Shown piece after piece: positions 61,530 to 64,000 of a stretch of 64,000 bases of DNA. Positions within the stretch are counted from its first letter, which is position 1. Each line of letters starts with the position of its first letter. The translations under genes were made by a program, and so were the position numbers. Origin of the DNA: Desulfosediminicola ganghwensis (lineage in GTDB: Bacteria > Desulfobacterota > Desulfobulbia > Desulfobulbales > Desulfocapsaceae); assembly GCF_005116675.2 (NCBI RefSeq), contig NZ_CP050699.1, positions 2,379,001-2,443,000 on the forward strand, written 5' to 3'. The notes beneath the pieces are model-generated. The model searched no databases and was not told where the DNA came from. It saw only the letters and a list, made by a program, of their open reading frames with translations.

Positions 61530-62681
61530 TTAGCGTAAAGTCCGGGCGAATAAAACTATGTCGTTTAAAAGCAACTCTGGCTCTTCAAGGGAAGAGAAGT
61601 GCCCACCTCTAGGCATCTTGGTCCATCTGGTAATATTGTAAAGACGCTCGGCGTAGGAGCGTGGCGGCCATGGAAAGCTCTCAGCAGGAAACATCGCTGC
61701 AGCAGTTGGAACTTCAACACGAGGACGCTCTTTGGTGCCAAGAATACGGCCACCTTCCTCGCGTCGGCCATAGTAAATCCAGGTGGAGGTGTTAAAACTT
61801 CTGGTCGCCAGATACACCATGATATTGGTGAGCATACCGTCTTTGGAATGGGCACTTTCCACATCGTCGTTTTCAAGATCTGACCAGGCGTGAAATTTCT
61901 CAACAATCCAGGCGGCAACACCGACAGGACTATCCATCATGGCGTAGCTGAGGGTCTGTGGCTTGGTGGCCTGCTGGGTGCGGTAACCATCCTGTAAAAC
62001 AACGCGCGGGCTGGTTTCACACTCGTGCGCCCACGCTTCTTCTTCCGGCGTCTGAGGGCCGTCAATGTGACGCATGGTCGGAAAACAGATATGGATACCA
62101 TCGCAGTGTGCACCATGATCGTAACCGAGCCAGCTGGAGATCGCGGAACCCCAGTCAGCGCCGTGGGCAACATAGTTCTGGTAGCCAAGCACATCAACCA
62201 TCAGGCTGTTGAGTACAGCAGCAATTTTGCGCGGCCCATAAGGCCGTGGTGGCCTTCCGGAGAAGCCGAAACCAGGCAGAGATGGAACGATGACATCAAA
62301 GGCGTCTGCGACATCGCCACCGAAACGCTCCGGGTGGGCAAGACGCTCGATAATCTCGACACTTTCAACAAACGATCCCGGCCAGCCATGGCTGATAAGC
62401 AGCGGGGTAGGGTTATCGCCACTACCTTTCTCGACGATGAAGTGCATATCGATGCCGTCAACAGGAGCTTTGAAATGGGAGAATTGGTTTATCGCTGCTT
62501 CCTGTTTTTTCCAGTCATACTCTTCAAGCCAATAAGAACACAGCTCTTTCATATAACCCAGATTGGTGCCATAATCCCAACCAGCCTCATCCGGCATTTC
62601 GTGCCAGGAGTAGTCGGCGACTTTTTTTCTGATATTGTCCAGGGTCTCTTGTGGAATATCTATGGTAAATGGCTTCATCAT
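61530..62681 (-). CDS. Epoxide hydrolase-like alpha/beta hydrolase with EHN domain
   Basis: A 383-residue protein. The N-terminal region (KPFTIDIPQETLDNIRKKVADYSWHE, KELCSYWLEEYDWKKQEAAINQF) is the EHN domain of microsomal-type epoxide hydrolases. The oxyanion region HGWPGS precedes the nucleophile Asp176 in HGADWGS, and the general-base His is in PRGGHFSSLEEPELL. It should open an epoxide to a diol through an Asp ester; the substrate is unknown. AAGGAACATA precedes ATG 62681. It opens the operon with the E1, MoaD and AOR genes, after a terminator. Confidence 0.88.
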   Translation of the reverse strand: MMKPFTIDIPQETLDNIRKKVADYSWHEMPDEAGWDYGTNLGYMKELCSYWLEEYDWKKQEAAINQFSHFKAPVDGIDMHFIVEKGSGDNPTPLLISHGWPGSFVESVEIIERLAHPERFGGDVADAFDVIVPSLPGFGFSGRPPRPYGPRKIAAVLNSLMVDVLGYQNYVAHGADWGSAISSWLGYDHGAHCDGIHICFPTMRHIDGPQTPEEEAWAHECETSPRVVLQDGYRTQQATKPQTLSYAMMDSPVGVAAWIVEKFHAWSDLENDDVESAHSKDGMLTNIMVYLATRSFNTSTWIYYGRREEGGRILGTKERPRVEVPTAAAMFPAESFPWPPRSYAERLYNITRWTKMPRGGHFSSLEEPELLLNDIVLFARTLR

Positions 62682-62692
62682 TATGTTCCTTT

Positions 62693-62732
62693 AAAAATCC
62701 TTTAGAGCGGTGTTTTCACAGCGCTCTAAAGG
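62693..62732 (-). terminator. Terminator between symporter copy 2 and the AOR operon
   Basis: A perfect 11-bp stem (62699-62709 with 62722-62732), a 12-nt loop and, on the minus strand, AT then five T residues (62697-62693). It ends the symporter transcript just before the hydrolase gene ribosome site, so the operon may need read-through or its own promoter. Confidence 0.8.
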
Positions 62733-62814
62733 TAATTAGATAGTAATGTATTGAAATATTAGTATCTGTAGATCAGGGCTCGGTGCCCGCGGACCATGTA
62801 TATGTTCAATCTTG

Positions 62815-64000
62815 TTACCAGATACGTTGTTTGACGAAGCGCAGGGTGTAGAGCGCAATCGGCATCAAAATCAGGTAGGCAACAAATATCGGCAGCATCA
62901 TTGAACCCTCTGATGGAACAAAAGGAAGGTTCAGGTAGACTATCTGAATGATAGGCAGAATGAAAACATTCATAATCGCGAGTTCAACTGCAGCAGGGGA
63001 TTTGAACTCAGGATCAACAATACGAAGAAGCAGCATACCCGAGGCGACGGTGCCGGTGTAGCAACCAAGTATCGCCAGGCCACGCTCAAAGCCATATTCC
63101 GGCATACGGCGGGCAAAGTACATGATGGCGAGGTAGGTCAGGGAACCGGCAACTATGACAGTGATGATGAATGGCACCAGGATCGCCTGAATATCACTCA
63201 TCGAGATACCCAGAAATACGGCACAAATCATATAATCGATAGTGGAGCTGGTAATACGACGGGTGGTAGCCGGGTCGAGGATATGAATGTTGCCGATTTT
63301 ATCCAGCGTCTTACGGGTGATGATACCAGCGATCATCGACCAGGTGTAGAGCAGCCCAAAGCCAAGGCCACTGACTCCCGGTGGAAAATTGACTGACCAT
63401 GCAAGGGCAAACATGTAACCAACAGCATAGAGAGCTGCCATTACTGCAATATGAAAGGCGAAGTTATCAATATTCGCAGGGTGCGTGGTTGTGTTGGCAC
63501 AATTTTCAGACTCGCCTTTGCCCATCATACCTTTACGCAGGGATTCAGGAAGGGTGGCAGCAGTTTTTTCAGAAATCCAGCCGTTTTTGATACCGCGGTT
63601 GGCAAGTGGAATACCAAAACAGATAGCGCAGAGAAAGCCCATGGCGCCGAAGGCGAGACCAACACTGCTGGCACCTACTATACCGTACTCACCTTCCCAG
63701 ATGGTACCGAAGGCGTGAGCAGCGCCAGGGGACTGGGAAAATCCGGAGCCGATGAGGTAACCGAACCCTGTAAAGAAATCTCCACCAACAACCAGCCTGT
63801 ACAGTTCGAATACAGTTTTACCGGTAAGGGACTGAATTGCGTATACCAGGCAGTAGATGAGTGCCATCCACAGAGCACCGCTACGTAGCCAACTCGTACC
63901 TTCATCACTGGTAGTGGATTTACTCTGCTGCATAAGGCCAATACCGACAAAACCAAAGGCAAAGAGATGGAAAACAAGAACGCCGAAGACGGAAGGAACG
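62815..64000 (-). CDS. GltS-like symporter, copy 2 (cut by window edge)
   Basis: About 395 residues are visible; the start lies beyond the right edge, and the frame is open to base 64000 (VFGVLVFHLFAFGFVGIGLMQQ). It aligns without gaps to the 55325-56710 protein, with most residues identical, including GGDFFTGFGYLIGSGFSQSPGAAHAFG and YFARRMPEYGFERGLAILGCYTG. Differences are mostly conservative, so it is a paralogue rather than a very recent copy. It lies directly upstream of the AOR operon on the same strand, separated by a terminator. Confidence 0.88.
   Translation of the reverse strand, partial: VPSVFGVLVFHLFAFGFVGIGLMQQSKSTTSDEGTSWLRSGALWMALIYCLVYAIQSLTGKTVFELYRLVVGGDFFTGFGYLIGSGFSQSPGAAHAFGTIWEGEYGIVGASSVGLAFGAMGFLCAICFGIPLANRGIKNGWISEKTAATLPESLRKGMMGKGESENCANTTTHPANIDNFAFHIAVMAALYAVGYMFALAWSVNFPPGVSGLGFGLLYTWSMIAGIITRKTLDKIGNIHILDPATTRRITSSTIDYMICAVFLGISMSDIQAILVPFIITVIVAGSLTYLAIMYFARRMPEYGFERGLAILGCYTGTVASGMLLLRIVDPEFKSPAAVELAIMNVFILPIIQIVYLNLPFVPSEGSMMLPIFVAYLILMPIALYTLRFVKQRIW

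Overview
The window looks like chromosomal DNA from an anaerobic Desulfobacterota (deltaproteobacterial) bacterium, probably near the Desulfobulbales. That placement is inference. It rests on a tungsten-type aldehyde:ferredoxin oxidoreductase with its own cofactor-sulfur genes, a spirochaete/planctomycete/delta-type EF-G1 outside any str operon, cytochrome bd as the only terminal oxidase seen, and a eukaryotic-type HisA. No rRNA, tRNA, CRISPR array or intact insertion sequence was found.

Layout. 0-10 kb: the end of a metal ABC permease, an APC amino-acid permease, a homocysteine methyltransferase-like protein, a large hybrid histidine kinase, the threonine-degrading pair tdh/kbl and two paralogous lipoproteins. 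10.6-14.2 kb: a polar amino-acid ABC transporter whose two permeases are fused in one chain. 14.2-17.9 kb: a Fur-boxed Mn/Fe ABC transporter operon whose permease carries a DtxR-like repressor domain at its C-terminus. 18-20.6 kb: cydAB. 21.7-25.5 kb: fusA, a RecA/KaiC-like ATPase and hisA. 25.8-34.5 kb: DEAD-box helicase, RNase H-like nuclease, a Nudix/GNAT/GNAT/methyltransferase run, SDR and NTF2-like proteins. 34.9-45.8 kb: a PfkB sugar kinase, class II aldolase and pyruvate kinase (a glycolytic set), a phosphoesterase, ArfB, a membrane-anchored serine protease, an FKBP isomerase and a radical SAM protein. 46-53.7 kb: a looser zone with a frameshifted histidine-kinase remnant, a Tim44-like protein, pdxH, LysE and SMR exporters and an iron-sulfur protein, with much non-coding debris.

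53.7-64 kb is the most system-like part. A PAS/AAA+ sigma-54 activator sits beside a catabolic island on the minus strand. The island is a near-touching four-gene operon (epoxide hydrolase-like, E1-like, MoaD-like, AOR), then a single-chain serine dehydratase, with two very similar GltS-type symporters on either side. A near-consensus sigma-54 promoter, with GTGC/GCAC dyads about 190 bp further upstream, precedes the first symporter, which suggests that the activator controls uptake for this island.

Many genes end in rho-independent terminators, which often lie just upstream of the next gene's ribosome binding site. Several starts were moved downstream of the longest open frame to fit a Shine-Dalgarno sequence or signal peptide.
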